Shown in pieces: positions 9,730-17,312 of a stretch of DNA of 64,000 nucleotides. Within the stretch, counting starts at the first letter, position 1. Each line of letters begins with the position of its first letter. Under the pieces are notes generated by a model, which saw only the letters and a program-made list of their open reading frames with translations, was not told the origin of the DNA and ran no database searches. The stretch lies in the NCBI GenBank assembly GCA_964481425.1, contig CAYZTM010000005.1, positions 65,641-129,640 on the forward strand, given 5' to 3'. The DNA comes from MKUN01 sp964481425. Its GTDB lineage: Bacteria > Bacteroidota > Bacteroidia > Chitinophagales > Chitinophagaceae. Position numbers and translations under genes: made by a program.

Positions 9730-9742
9730 TACTTTTTTTTTA
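9727..9742 (-). promoter_or_regulatory. A9 slippery run with A-AAA-AAG heptamer at the PE/ligase junction
   Basis: Read on the minus strand, the PE gene ends ATA AAA AAA AAG TAA, directly overlapping the ligase ATG. The last sense codons form A_AAA_AAG in the reading frame, the same heptamer as the dnaX -1 frameshift site. A -1 slip there reads AAA GTA ATG CCC and enters the ligase frame exactly. This could be programmed frameshifting, polymerase slippage or a homopolymer assembly error. The reading is from sequence; the function is inferred. Confidence 0.5.
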
Positions 9743-10328
9743 TGGTTTTACCTTTCGCAGCATTCCGCATCGCGGTATATTCCAGTGAGCTTTTCTTAGC
9801 ATGGTCTTCACTGTTATAAGGTTCGTCTGTGGCATACTTATCGTCGTGCTTGATCAATAGCCAGCTTTTTTCATCCTTCTTCATATGCACGAGGGCGAAA
9901 TCCCCCTTCATTTTTTTTCCTTTCATCCTGAATTTGATACTTCCTTCCCGAAGGTGGTGCGCAAATTCATTTGCTGTTATCTTGTTACCGTCATCGTCTA
10001 TAGGCTCGTAGGTGCCTTTGTCCCAGATGTCCACATGTCCGGCACCATAATTCCCCTTTGGTATATCTCCTTCAAACCCCGCATAGTCTATCGGGTGGTC
10101 TTCCACCATCATTGCCAGGCGTTTATCATGGGGGTTTAGTGAGGGCCCTTTTGGTACGGCCCAACTCTTGAGTGTCCCGTGTAACTCCAGCCTGAAGTCA
10201 TAGTGCAGGTGCGAGGCATGATGCCTTTGTATCACGAATATTAGCTTTTGGCCACTGTGTTTGCCTTGACCCTCAGGTTCTGGGGTATCCTCAAAATTTC
10301 GCTTCTTTTTATAAGTGCTCAGGCTCAT
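9729..10328 (-). CDS. ligD (PE part): Stand-alone LigD 3'-phosphoesterase domain
   Basis: 199-residue phosphoesterase that trims 3' ribonucleotides and 3' phosphates during NHEJ. From the ATG at 10328, the active-site pattern H36-x5-H42-x-D44-x-R46 (in RHHASHLHYDFRLEL) matches the spacing known for Pseudomonas LigD PE (His42, His48, Asp50, Arg52). Downstream motifs are WAVPKGPS, MMVEDHPIDYAGFEGDIP and GNYGAGHVDIWDKGTY. The start chosen is the ATG that overlaps the ku stop (TGATG, 10326-10330). A GTG one codon earlier is also possible. The C-terminus is Lys-rich, ending in the A9 run. Confidence 0.92.
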   Translation of the reverse strand: MSLSTYKKKRNFEDTPEPEGQGKHSGQKLIFVIQRHHASHLHYDFRLELHGTLKSWAVPKGPSLNPHDKRLAMMVEDHPIDYAGFEGDIPKGNYGAGHVDIWDKGTYEPIDDDGNKITANEFAHHLREGSIKFRMKGKKMKGDFALVHMKKDEKSWLLIKHDDKYATDEPYNSEDHAKKSSLEYTAMRNAAKGKTIKKK

Positions 10329-11122
10329 CACGATGCTTTTTTATGTCTGCTTGTCTTACCGGTTTCAAGGCTTTCCTTCAGTTGCGCCATCAGGTCTTTC
10401 GATTTGTTGCGTACTATCTTGAACTTAGGCTGTGTTACCTTCCGGCCTTTGGCTTTTTGTTTGATCAGTTTCAGCAGCGCTTCATCATAAGTGTCTTTAT
10501 ATTTCGTTATGTCAAATTTCTTTGGCGTCAGCTGATTGATCAGGCTGATGGCCATCTTAAGTTCAGCTGGTTTTATCTGCGCGCTTGTTGAGGGTATATT
10601 GAGTTCGTCATACTTCCGTATCTCCTCCGGGAACCGAAGCCTCAACAACAGCAGTATGTCAGTTTCTGCCTTCAGCATACAGAAGTTTTCTTTTGTTCGC
10701 ATCACGTACCGCCCCAGGGCCACTTTCCCGCTTTCTTTAAGAGCTTCTCTTAGTAATGCATAGGCATGTTCACCGCCCTTAGAGGGTTCCAGGTAGTAGG
10801 GCATTTCATAATACATCGGATGGATGATTTGTTCGTCCACAAATTCTTCTATCGCGATCATCTTGCTCTTTTCCGGGCTGGCCTTTTCATAGTCATCTTC
10901 ATCCAGTACCACGTACTTATCATCCAGCAGGTAGCCTTTCACTATATCTTTCCAGGCTACCTCTTCTCCCGTTTCTTTATTGATCCGGGCATACCTGATG
11001 TTGGCATGGTCATGCTTGTCCAGCATATCCAGGTCCAGCGTACTTTCTTCGGTGGCGCTGAATATCCTGATAGGTATATTGACGAGACCGAATCCTATTG
11101 CTCCTGACCATATCGCACGCAT
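10328..11122 (-). CDS. ku: Ku protein, NHEJ end-binding
   Basis: 264-residue bacterial Ku, a homodimeric ring that binds double-strand ends and recruits LigD. It starts with the canonical MRAIWSGAIGFGLVNIPIRI. The core includes YARINKETGEEV, GYLLDDKYVVLDEDDYE and EFVDEQIIHPMYYEMPYYLEP. The C-terminal tail is short and basic (SLETGKTSRHKKAS). It is the first gene of the NHEJ operon and its stop is fused to the start of the PE gene. A 126-bp gap to the permease gene upstream gives room for its own promoter. Confidence 0.95.
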   Translation of the reverse strand: MRAIWSGAIGFGLVNIPIRIFSATEESTLDLDMLDKHDHANIRYARINKETGEEVAWKDIVKGYLLDDKYVVLDEDDYEKASPEKSKMIAIEEFVDEQIIHPMYYEMPYYLEPSKGGEHAYALLREALKESGKVALGRYVMRTKENFCMLKAETDILLLLRLRFPEEIRKYDELNIPSTSAQIKPAELKMAISLINQLTPKKFDITKYKDTYDEALLKLIKQKAKGRKVTQPKFKIVRNKSKDLMAQLKESLETGKTSRHKKAS

Positions 11123-11248
11123 ATCTTTCTTTTAGAGAATATATCTAAAAAAGTATGCCCGGGATGCTCTTATCCCCTGAATAAAGTAAAATTAAGTAGC
11201 TAATAAATGGTAGAAAGTGATATTAGTGTCGATGAATAGTGACTCTCA

Positions 11249-12322
11249 TCACCTTATCTGCTTTCGATACAGGTAGTAGGCAAGTCCCCCGAAGATAAAG
11301 TTAGGGATCCATACTGCCAGCAAGGGATTAAGCCCCGCCTTGGTAGAGAACGTTGTCGAAAATTGCATGAACATAATATAGGACGCACTGATAACTATCC
11401 CTAAGGCAAGATGCAGGCCGCTGCCCCCGCGTATCTTTCGGCTGGCAATACACACCCCAATGATGCAAAGTATAAAGCCGGCAAAGGGCTGGGCCGTTCT
11501 TCGGTCACGCTCTACATAGTAAAAGTTCAGGGTTTCCCTTCCTCTGAGTTTTTCGCGGGCTATATACCGGTTCAATTCGGGGGTGGTAAGGGCTTCTTTT
11601 ATAGCGTCATCTTCGTCCAGGTCTTTCGGCGTGAAGGGATACTGTTGTTTCATTACAGGTATCTTCTGCAGGCTTTCCTTTATGCCGTCCATTTTCCTTA
11701 CGGTTACGTCATATAGGGTCCATATCTTTTTCAGGCTGTCATAGCTGGCCCGGTCAGCCGATATTTTTTCTTTCAGTTGTGTGCCTGCTATCTTTTCAGC
11801 CGTAAAGCGGGAGCCGGTATTGGTGGTATAGTCATACCGTTGCATGAATACATACAGGTCTTTCGATAACCTCAGGTGCACATTTTGGTCAGATACTACC
11901 ACGGCAGAATGGACATATTTATCTTCAAAAGCGATACGTTGCTTGTTGGCTATTGGTACCACATAGTGGTTGATGACCAGCGACAAAAGGCAGAGAAAGC
12001 CGCCACCGATCAGGTAAGGCCGTAAGAAACGCTGAAATGATGTGCCGGATGCAAGGATGGCGATGATCTCCGACTTGTATGCCATTTTCGATGTAAAGAA
12101 AATAGTGGCTATGAAAATGAACAAAGGGAATAATAAGGCCGATATATGCGGAATGAAATTCTTGTAATAATTCATTATCGCAGACAGGGGGGCTTTGTGC
12201 GAAACGAAGTCTTCTACTTTTTCTGAATAGTCTATCACGCAGGCTATCACCGCCAGCAGCAGGATGGCGAAGAAGAAGGTGCCCAGGAATTTTTTAACGA
12301 TATACCAATCCAGCTTTTTCAT
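11249..12322 (-). CDS. LptF/LptG-family permease (YjgP/YjgQ)
   Basis: 357-residue inner-membrane protein of the LPS-export ABC transporter family, which passes LPS from the inner membrane to the Lpt bridge. The N-terminal signature is MKKLDWYIVKKFLGTFFFAILLLAVIACVIDYSEKVEDF. Three helices, a periplasmic beta domain (residues ~120-260) and three C-terminal helices follow. Many Bacteroidota carry LptF/G-type genes whose F or G identity is hard to tell, so no symbol is given. It lies 54 bp downstream of tgt on the same strand, probably co-transcribed. Confidence 0.88.
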   Translation of the reverse strand: MKKLDWYIVKKFLGTFFFAILLLAVIACVIDYSEKVEDFVSHKAPLSAIMNYYKNFIPHISALLFPLFIFIATIFFTSKMAYKSEIIAILASGTSFQRFLRPYLIGGGFLCLLSLVINHYVVPIANKQRIAFEDKYVHSAVVVSDQNVHLRLSKDLYVFMQRYDYTTNTGSRFTAEKIAGTQLKEKISADRASYDSLKKIWTLYDVTVRKMDGIKESLQKIPVMKQQYPFTPKDLDEDDAIKEALTTPELNRYIAREKLRGRETLNFYYVERDRRTAQPFAGFILCIIGVCIASRKIRGGSGLHLALGIVISASYIMFMQFSTTFSTKAGLNPLLAVWIPNFIFGGLAYYLYRKQIR

Positions 12323-12376
12323 TTCCGGTCATAAAGATAATGAAGGGAAGCCCCTTTCGGGATTTCCCGCTATATT

Positions 12377-13507
12377 TTATAGTCTTTGTTGTAATTGGGG
12401 TATCATTTCTCGCTTCCATTGCATATAGTCTCCTTTTACTATATGCTCGCGCGCCTGTTGCACCAGGTGCAGGTAGAAGGCAAGGTTATGGATACTGGCT
12501 ATCTCAAGCCCAAGTATCTCCCCGGCAACGAATAAATGTCTCAGGTATGCCTTTGAATAGTAATTACTGGTAGGGCAGTCCAATCCCTCATCTATAGGGC
12601 TGAAATCGGTAGCCCACTTCTTATTCTTGATGTTAATGACGCCCTGTGTAGTGAACAGCATACCATTTCTTCCGTTCCGCGTGGGCATCACGCAATCAAA
12701 CATATCTACGCCCAGCGCTATATTTTCTAGTATGTTCCATGGTGTGCCTACACCCATCAGGTATCTTGGTTTTTCCGTAGGCAGATATTGGCAACACAAA
12801 GCGCACATCTCGTACATCATCTCCTCCGGTTCCCCTACCGATAGGCCACCGATTGCGTTGCCGTCGCATTCCATTGCAGCCACAAATTCTGCTGAGGCCT
12901 GCCTCAGGTCTTTAAAGGTGCTCCCTTGCACTATGGGAAAAAGAGTTTGTTCATACCCGTATTTTGGTTCAGTCTCTGCCAGCCGCTGTGCACAGCGGGT
13001 CAGCCAGCGGTGTGTCAGTTCCATCGACTTACGGGCATAGCTGTATTCCGAGGGATAGGGTGGGCATTCATCAAAGGCCATGATGATATCGGCGCCTATG
13101 CTCCGTTGTATATCCATCACGCGCTCGGGGGTAAAAAGGTGTTTCGAACCGTCAATATGCGACTGGAACATGGCCCCTTCCTCATTCAGTTTCCTGTTTG
13201 CCGCCAATGAGAACACCTGGTAGCCGCCACTGTCCGTTAGCAATGGCTTGTCCCAGCCATTGAAACGGTGCAGGCCACCGGCCTTTTCCAGCACTTCGGT
13301 TCCCGGCCTCAGGTAGAGATGATAAGTATTGCCTAGTATGATCTGGGCTTTTATTTCGCTTTTTAATTGTTCCTGCATTACCGCTTTCACGCTGCCCACC
13401 GTGCCCACCGGCATAAAGATGGGCGTCTCTATTTGTCCGTGTGCAGTAGTGATCAGTCCGGCCCTTGCCTGCGACAATTCGTCTTTTGCTAATAATTCAA
13501 ATGTCAT
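12377..13507 (-). CDS. tgt: tRNA-guanine transglycosylase
   Basis: 376 residues; exchanges the wobble guanine of GUN-anticodon tRNAs for a queuine precursor. Motifs: QIETPIFMPVGTVGSVKAV, LTDSGGYQVFSL with the general-acid Asp, GADIIMAFDECPPYP, LSVGEP and FDCVMPTRNGRNG with the nucleophilic Asp. Odd point: the usual zinc site CxCxxC...H is degraded. The segment reads LDCPTSNYYSKAYLRHL, so two of three Cys are missing while the His in SIHNLAFYL remains. I recall similar loss in other Bacteroidota Tgt. A YhhQ-type transporter at 26677 fits queuosine salvage. Its ATG overlaps the divergent GT2 start. Confidence 0.93.
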   Translation of the reverse strand: MTFELLAKDELSQARAGLITTAHGQIETPIFMPVGTVGSVKAVMQEQLKSEIKAQIILGNTYHLYLRPGTEVLEKAGGLHRFNGWDKPLLTDSGGYQVFSLAANRKLNEEGAMFQSHIDGSKHLFTPERVMDIQRSIGADIIMAFDECPPYPSEYSYARKSMELTHRWLTRCAQRLAETEPKYGYEQTLFPIVQGSTFKDLRQASAEFVAAMECDGNAIGGLSVGEPEEMMYEMCALCCQYLPTEKPRYLMGVGTPWNILENIALGVDMFDCVMPTRNGRNGMLFTTQGVINIKNKKWATDFSPIDEGLDCPTSNYYSKAYLRHLFVAGEILGLEIASIHNLAFYLHLVQQAREHIVKGDYMQWKREMIPQLQQRL

Positions 13508-14649
13508 TATGTTATTTTGTGCAGGTGTTCGTTGCGCTTCTCTTTTGGCTTTTTGTGCTTAGCATAGTGCTGCAGTGCGGTTATGCCCTGTATTTTTTCA
13601 CACGTATAGCTTCTTTACCAACACCACCCGCAGTCGATACTGCGAACATTCCCGTTTCTGTTATCATATGTGCAAAGAATGAGGCGCGCAACCTGGAACA
13701 ATACCTTCCTGTGGTTTTGGCGCAAAGATACACGAATGGATCAGGCAAAACTATGTATGAAGTAATTGTAGTAGATGATGCTTCTGCAGATGATACGGCA
13801 CAGGTTTTACAGCAATTAGAGCAGCGCTACGATCACCTTTGGAGTGTTCATATCTCACCAGAAACCCCAGGGATGTTCAAGGGCAAGAAGTCAGCCCTTG
13901 CTGAGGGGCTCAAATATGCAAAAAACAATGTCTTGTTATTGACCGATGCAGATTGCCTGCCTGCTGGTACCGATTGGCTGCGTAACATGGTTGCCCCTAT
14001 AGCTTATGGAAAGCAAATTGTCATTGGCTATGGTGCCTACAAAAAAGGCCCGGGCCTCCTGAATGCCTGGACACGTTGGGAGACAATGCATAGCTTCCTG
14101 CAGGCTGCCACCTATGCATTGGCAGGTAAGCCGTATATGGCTGTCGGACGAAACATGGCATGCACCAAAGACGTTTTGGCCAAAGTCCAATCTTCAGATT
14201 TATGGAATGTACTCCCCTCCGGTGACGACGACCTGCTGATGGCCCTTGCGGCAACAAAAGATAATACCGCTGTGGTTTGCAACGAAGCGTCATTTACTAC
14301 TACGGCTACAAAGGAAACCTGGAGCGGCTGGTTGCGTCAGAAACAGAGGCATATGTCTACTGGTAAGTACTATAAAACTGGTATAAAGCTATTCCTGGGC
14401 ACATATGCGTTATCTCATGCGCTAATATGGCTCTTATTTTTCGTGCTGCTTGTTATCGGTAATTGGAAAATACCTCTATTATTGATGGCGCTACGCTCGG
14501 TATTGTATTGGTATTATATGGCCCGCACATCACGGAAACTGGGTGAACAGTTATTATTTTCCCTGCCATTCTTCGACCTTGGCTGGATGCTGTATAACTT
14601 TGTGCTCTCACCATACATTATTTTTAAAAATAAAAAGGCTTGGACATAA
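13501..14649 (+). CDS. Family 2 glycosyltransferase, membrane-associated
   Basis: 382 residues from the ATG at 13501. An N-terminal helix precedes a GT-A domain: VSVIICAKNEARNLEQYLP, EVIVVDDASADDTAQVL, LLLTDADCLP (DxD), later the GDDDLLMALA acceptor region and WLRQKQRHMSTGKYY (QxxRW-like). C-terminal helices follow at ~300-375. It transfers a sugar to a lipid or polysaccharide acceptor; the substrate is unknown. The start overlaps the tgt start on the other strand by 7 bp, so each promoter must lie inside the neighbouring gene. A GTG at 13519 is an alternative start that would avoid the overlap. It overlaps rsmG by 10 bp. Confidence 0.85.
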   Translation: MSLCYFVQVFVALLFWLFVLSIVLQCGYALYFFTRIASLPTPPAVDTANIPVSVIICAKNEARNLEQYLPVVLAQRYTNGSGKTMYEVIVVDDASADDTAQVLQQLEQRYDHLWSVHISPETPGMFKGKKSALAEGLKYAKNNVLLLTDADCLPAGTDWLRNMVAPIAYGKQIVIGYGAYKKGPGLLNAWTRWETMHSFLQAATYALAGKPYMAVGRNMACTKDVLAKVQSSDLWNVLPSGDDDLLMALAATKDNTAVVCNEASFTTTATKETWSGWLRQKQRHMSTGKYYKTGIKLFLGTYALSHALIWLLFFVLLVIGNWKIPLLLMALRSVLYWYYMARTSRKLGEQLLFSLPFFDLGWMLYNFVLSPYIIFKNKKAWT

Positions 14650-15275
14650 TCCTTAAATATTTTGATGATTTTTCCGAAAAGCAGCTTGACCAGTTCCGGC
14701 AGTTGGGTGCTTTGTATTCGGAGTGGAATGAGAAGATAAATGTGATCTCCCGCAAAGATATAGATGCCCTTTACGAGAAGCATATACTTCATTCGCTGGC
14801 TATAGCAGCGCTTTGCAATTTTGATAATGGTGCACAGGTAGTTGATATCGGTACCGGTGGTGGTTTCCCCGGCATTCCATTAGCAATATTTTTCCCGGAG
14901 GTCGAGTTCCTGTTATCCGATAGCATAGGTAAAAAGATTAAAGTGGTGCAGGAGGTTGCAAGTGCCATAGGTTTGAATAATGTGACTGCCGTGCATAGCA
15001 GGGTAGAGGATATAAAAGGCCGAACCTTTGATTATGCGGTATCAAGAGCTGTAGCGCCCTTGGGCGACTTATGGAAGTGGATTGCGCCGGCCATCCGCAA
15101 AGGACAAAAAAGTGATGAATTCCCTAATGGTCTTATTTGTCTTAAAGGTGGAGATCTCACAAAAGAGATAAGCGAATCGGGATTGAAAAATATCGTTCAG
15201 GCATGGAGTGTACAAGATATTTTCCCTGAACCATTCTTTGAAGAGAAGTTTTTGATCTATGTCCCTAAACTATAA
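14640..15275 (+). CDS. rsmG: 16S rRNA (guanine527-N7)-methyltransferase
   Basis: 211 residues, SAM-dependent. It starts with TTG, and the first residues (MDIILKYFDDFSEKQLDQFRQLGALYSEWNEKINVIS) match the family's N-terminus well, with no ATG in frame nearby. SAM motifs: VVDIGTGGGFPGIPLAIFFP and LLSDSIGKKIKVVQEV. RNA-side motifs: EDIKGRTFDYAVSRAVAPLG and CLKGGDL. It overlaps the GT2 stop by 10 bp, suggesting coupled translation. Confidence 0.93.
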   Translation: MDIILKYFDDFSEKQLDQFRQLGALYSEWNEKINVISRKDIDALYEKHILHSLAIAALCNFDNGAQVVDIGTGGGFPGIPLAIFFPEVEFLLSDSIGKKIKVVQEVASAIGLNNVTAVHSRVEDIKGRTFDYAVSRAVAPLGDLWKWIAPAIRKGQKSDEFPNGLICLKGGDLTKEISESGLKNIVQAWSVQDIFPEPFFEEKFLIYVPKL

Positions 15276-15288
15276 GCGCAAAATCTGT

Positions 15289-15296
15289 TATTTTTG
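15289..15296 (+). promoter_or_regulatory. Bacteroidota -7 box candidate before the yebC-like gene
   Basis: TATTTTTG matches TANNTTTG exactly, 36 bp upstream of the ATG at 15333. No convincing TTG at the expected -33 distance was found. Confidence 0.35.
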
Positions 15297-15332
15297 CGCC
15301 CGAAACAGGAATTAAAAATAAACGCATTATAA

Positions 15333-16043
15333 ATGGGTAGGATATTTGAAGTTCGTAAAGCCACCATGTTTGCCCGCTACGACCGTATGGCAAAACAGTT
15401 CAGCCGTATTGGTAAGGAAATAGCTATAGCCGTAAAAAAGGGTGGCCCTGATCCCACTACTAACCCCGCACTGCGCCGTGTTATCCAGAATGGTAAGTCG
15501 GTGAATATGCCCAAAGACCGTATCGAAGCGGCCATTAAGAATGCAATGGGCAAGGATACCAGCAATTACGATGAGGTCATCTATGAGGGTTATGCACCTC
15601 ATGGTATCGCTATATTAGTGGTTACAGCTACTGATAATACTACGCGTACTGTCGCCAATGTTCGTTCACATTTCAACAAAGGTGGCGGCAGTTTGGGAAA
15701 TAGCGGCTCGGTTGCATTCATGTTCAAGCAGGTGGGCGTTTTCAAGCTGAGATCTGAAGGCTTGAATATGGAAGATATGGAACTGGAACTCATTGACGCC
15801 GGTTTGGAAGAATTAGGCGAGGACAGCGAAGGCAATATCATCGTTCGTTCTGGCTTCAATGATTTCGGGAACATGCAAAAAGCCCTTGAGGAAAAAGGCA
15901 TTACACCCATATCTTCAGAGGTGGAATGGATACCATTAAATACTGTAGAGATAAGCGAAGAGCAGGCTGAGGACGTTCTCAAGTTGATCGCTCGTGTTGA
16001 AGAAGATGATGACGTGCAGCAAGTATTCCATAATATGGCTTAA
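15333..16043 (+). CDS. YebC/PmpR-family protein (TACO1-like)
   Basis: 236 residues. The N-terminus MGRIFEVRKATMFARYDRMAKQFSRIGKEI is a slight variant of the usual YebC MAGHSKWANI start. The rest is typical: GGPDPTTNPALRRVIQNGKSVNMPKDRIEAAIKNA, YEGYAPHGIAILVVTATDN, TRTVANVRSHFNKGGGSLG. The family is annotated as transcriptional regulators, and recent work on relatives points to a role in translation of difficult sequences. A TATTTTTG box at 15289-15296 may be its promoter. A strong terminator follows. Confidence 0.9.
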   Translation: MGRIFEVRKATMFARYDRMAKQFSRIGKEIAIAVKKGGPDPTTNPALRRVIQNGKSVNMPKDRIEAAIKNAMGKDTSNYDEVIYEGYAPHGIAILVVTATDNTTRTVANVRSHFNKGGGSLGNSGSVAFMFKQVGVFKLRSEGLNMEDMELELIDAGLEELGEDSEGNIIVRSGFNDFGNMQKALEEKGITPISSEVEWIPLNTVEISEEQAEDVLKLIARVEEDDDVQQVFHNMA

Positions 16044-16064
16044 CAGATCTGTTATATATAAATG

Positions 16065-16092
16065 CAGGCCCGGTTATTCCGGGCCTGTTTAT
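16065..16092 (+). terminator. Intrinsic terminator after the yebC-like gene
   Basis: CAGGCCCGG (16065-16073), loop TTATT, CCGGGCCTG (16079-16087), then TTTATTAT. A perfect 9-bp GC-rich stem 21 bp after the stop at 16043. Confidence 0.85.
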
Positions 16093-16155
16093 TATATGCT
16101 GCATATCCAACACTTTTCTTGGCCTACTGTGCCGCTTTTGTTGTAGGTTTAAGGC

Positions 16156-16908
16156 ATGAAAGGCACGAAGTCTTTACCGCTTATCATTGGTCGTAAACCA
16201 TTGCTCGAAGCATTGGAGCAGGGCACTGCTGTTGAGAAGATATTCCTGCTTCGCACAGCTACCGGCGATGAGATAAACAAGATCAAAAAGATAGCGCGTG
16301 AACGTAATGTGCCGATAAGCCAGGTGCCGGTCGAAAAACTCAATAGTTTTACTAAGGCGCAGCACCAGGGTGTAGTAGCATGGACAAGCCTGCTTAACTA
16401 TATTGACCTCCAGACAGCCATTACCTACGTAGTTGACGAGGGTCAGGTCCCCCTGTTTGTATTATTGGATGGTGTTACCGATGTGCGCAACGTAGGTGCT
16501 ATAGCGCGTTCTGCACTATGCTGTGGGGCACAAGGCTTGATATTGCCAACTTCTCAATCAGCTTCACTAACTGAAGAGGCTATCAAGACCTCTGCGGGCG
16601 CTCTGCATAAGATCATGCTTTGTCGTGTTCCCTCCGTACCGCAGGCTGTTGACATACTACGTTTGAACGGCATACAGGTATTGGGTACACAGATGAAGGG
16701 CAGCATCCCGGTATATGATTGTGATTTCACGATACCCTCATGTGTGGTCATGGGGGCAGAGGATACTGGTATAAGCAAAGACATTCTCAAACGCGCCGAC
16801 TACTTAATACGCATCCCCATGGCAGGTTCTTTCGATTCGCTGAATGTTTCGGTTGCCACAGGTATGATACTCTACGAAGCACTTCGCCAGAGATTACATA
16901 CCAAATAG
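16156..16908 (+). CDS. rlmB: TrmH-family RNA 2'-O-methyltransferase (RlmB-like)
   Basis: 250-residue SPOUT methyltransferase. The N-terminal substrate-binding domain begins IIGRKPLLEALEQGTAVEKIFL. The C-terminal trefoil-knot domain shows FVLLDGVTDVRNVGAIARSALCCGAQGLILP (motif 1), VVMGAEDTGIS (motif 2) and IRIPMAGSFDSLNVSVATGMILYEALRQR (motif 3). Length and arrangement match RlmB, which modifies G2251 of 23S rRNA. Some Bacteroidota paralogues have other targets, so the site is inferred. Confidence 0.88.
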   Translation: MKGTKSLPLIIGRKPLLEALEQGTAVEKIFLLRTATGDEINKIKKIARERNVPISQVPVEKLNSFTKAQHQGVVAWTSLLNYIDLQTAITYVVDEGQVPLFVLLDGVTDVRNVGAIARSALCCGAQGLILPTSQSASLTEEAIKTSAGALHKIMLCRVPSVPQAVDILRLNGIQVLGTQMKGSIPVYDCDFTIPSCVVMGAEDTGISKDILKRADYLIRIPMAGSFDSLNVSVATGMILYEALRQRLHTK

Positions 16909-16992
16909 TGTTTGCCAGGCCTGCTCAATTACTAATTCCACATCCCGTGGAAATCTTTTTAATTCCATAGGTCGCGGTTCAAAACTTTTTTC

Positions 16993-17000
16993 TACTTTTG
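16993..17000 (+). promoter_or_regulatory. Promoter -7 box of the cobalamin operon
   Basis: TACTTTTG is an exact TANNTTTG match. Transcription would start near 17004, exactly where the first strand of the riboswitch P1 stem begins (17005). That agreement raises confidence although no clear TTG -33 box is seen. Confidence 0.6.
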
Positions 17001-17002
17001 TC

Positions 17003-17176
17003 CCGCAACGGTTTCTTTACTCATGTAAAGAATGAAAAGGGAACCGGGTGAGAATCCCGGGCATTACCCGATGCTGTAAGCTTCATAAAAAGCCTTTTGT
17101 TACCTGCATTTATGCCACTGTCTTAATGATGGGAAGGCCGCAGAAGGTGAAGCAAGCCAGAAGACCTGCCGTGCGT
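17003..17176 (+). ncRNA. Cobalamin riboswitch
   Basis: The conserved elements appear in order: P1 strand GCAACGG (17005-17011) pairing with CCGTGC (17169-17174) around one bulged A; an AACCGGGTGAGAATCCCGGGC hairpin region (from about 17042); GCCACTG (17114-17120); GGGAAGG (17131-17137); and the B12-box end GCCAG-AAGACCTGCC (17156-17170). It lies 137 bp upstream of the first gene of the putative B12 uptake operon, and no other gene lies between. Cobalamin binding normally switches expression off. A T6 tract at 17244-17249 after weak AAGC/GCTT pairing might belong to the expression platform, but I cannot assign it firmly. Confidence 0.93.
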
Positions 17177-17312
17177 ATTTACTTATCGCTGCTTTCGGGA
17201 AAAAAGGCGCAGGTAGGATCAAGCTCCGGCTTTGGCTTCATGCTTTTTTCATTATCTGTTTCATTTATCCGTAGCTGCATTTTGTGATTGTTGCTTAAAA
17301 ACCAATTAACAT

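Noticed and set aside
9729..10331. Reading the PE/ligase/polymerase splits as plain sequencing errors
   Set aside because: Not adopted as the main view because each part has a well-placed ATG overlapping the previous stop; but the A9 run keeps it possible for the first junction.
17048..17287. 79-residue plus-strand frame upstream of DUF4465
   Set aside because: It coincides with the cobalamin riboswitch, whose structure explains the conservation.
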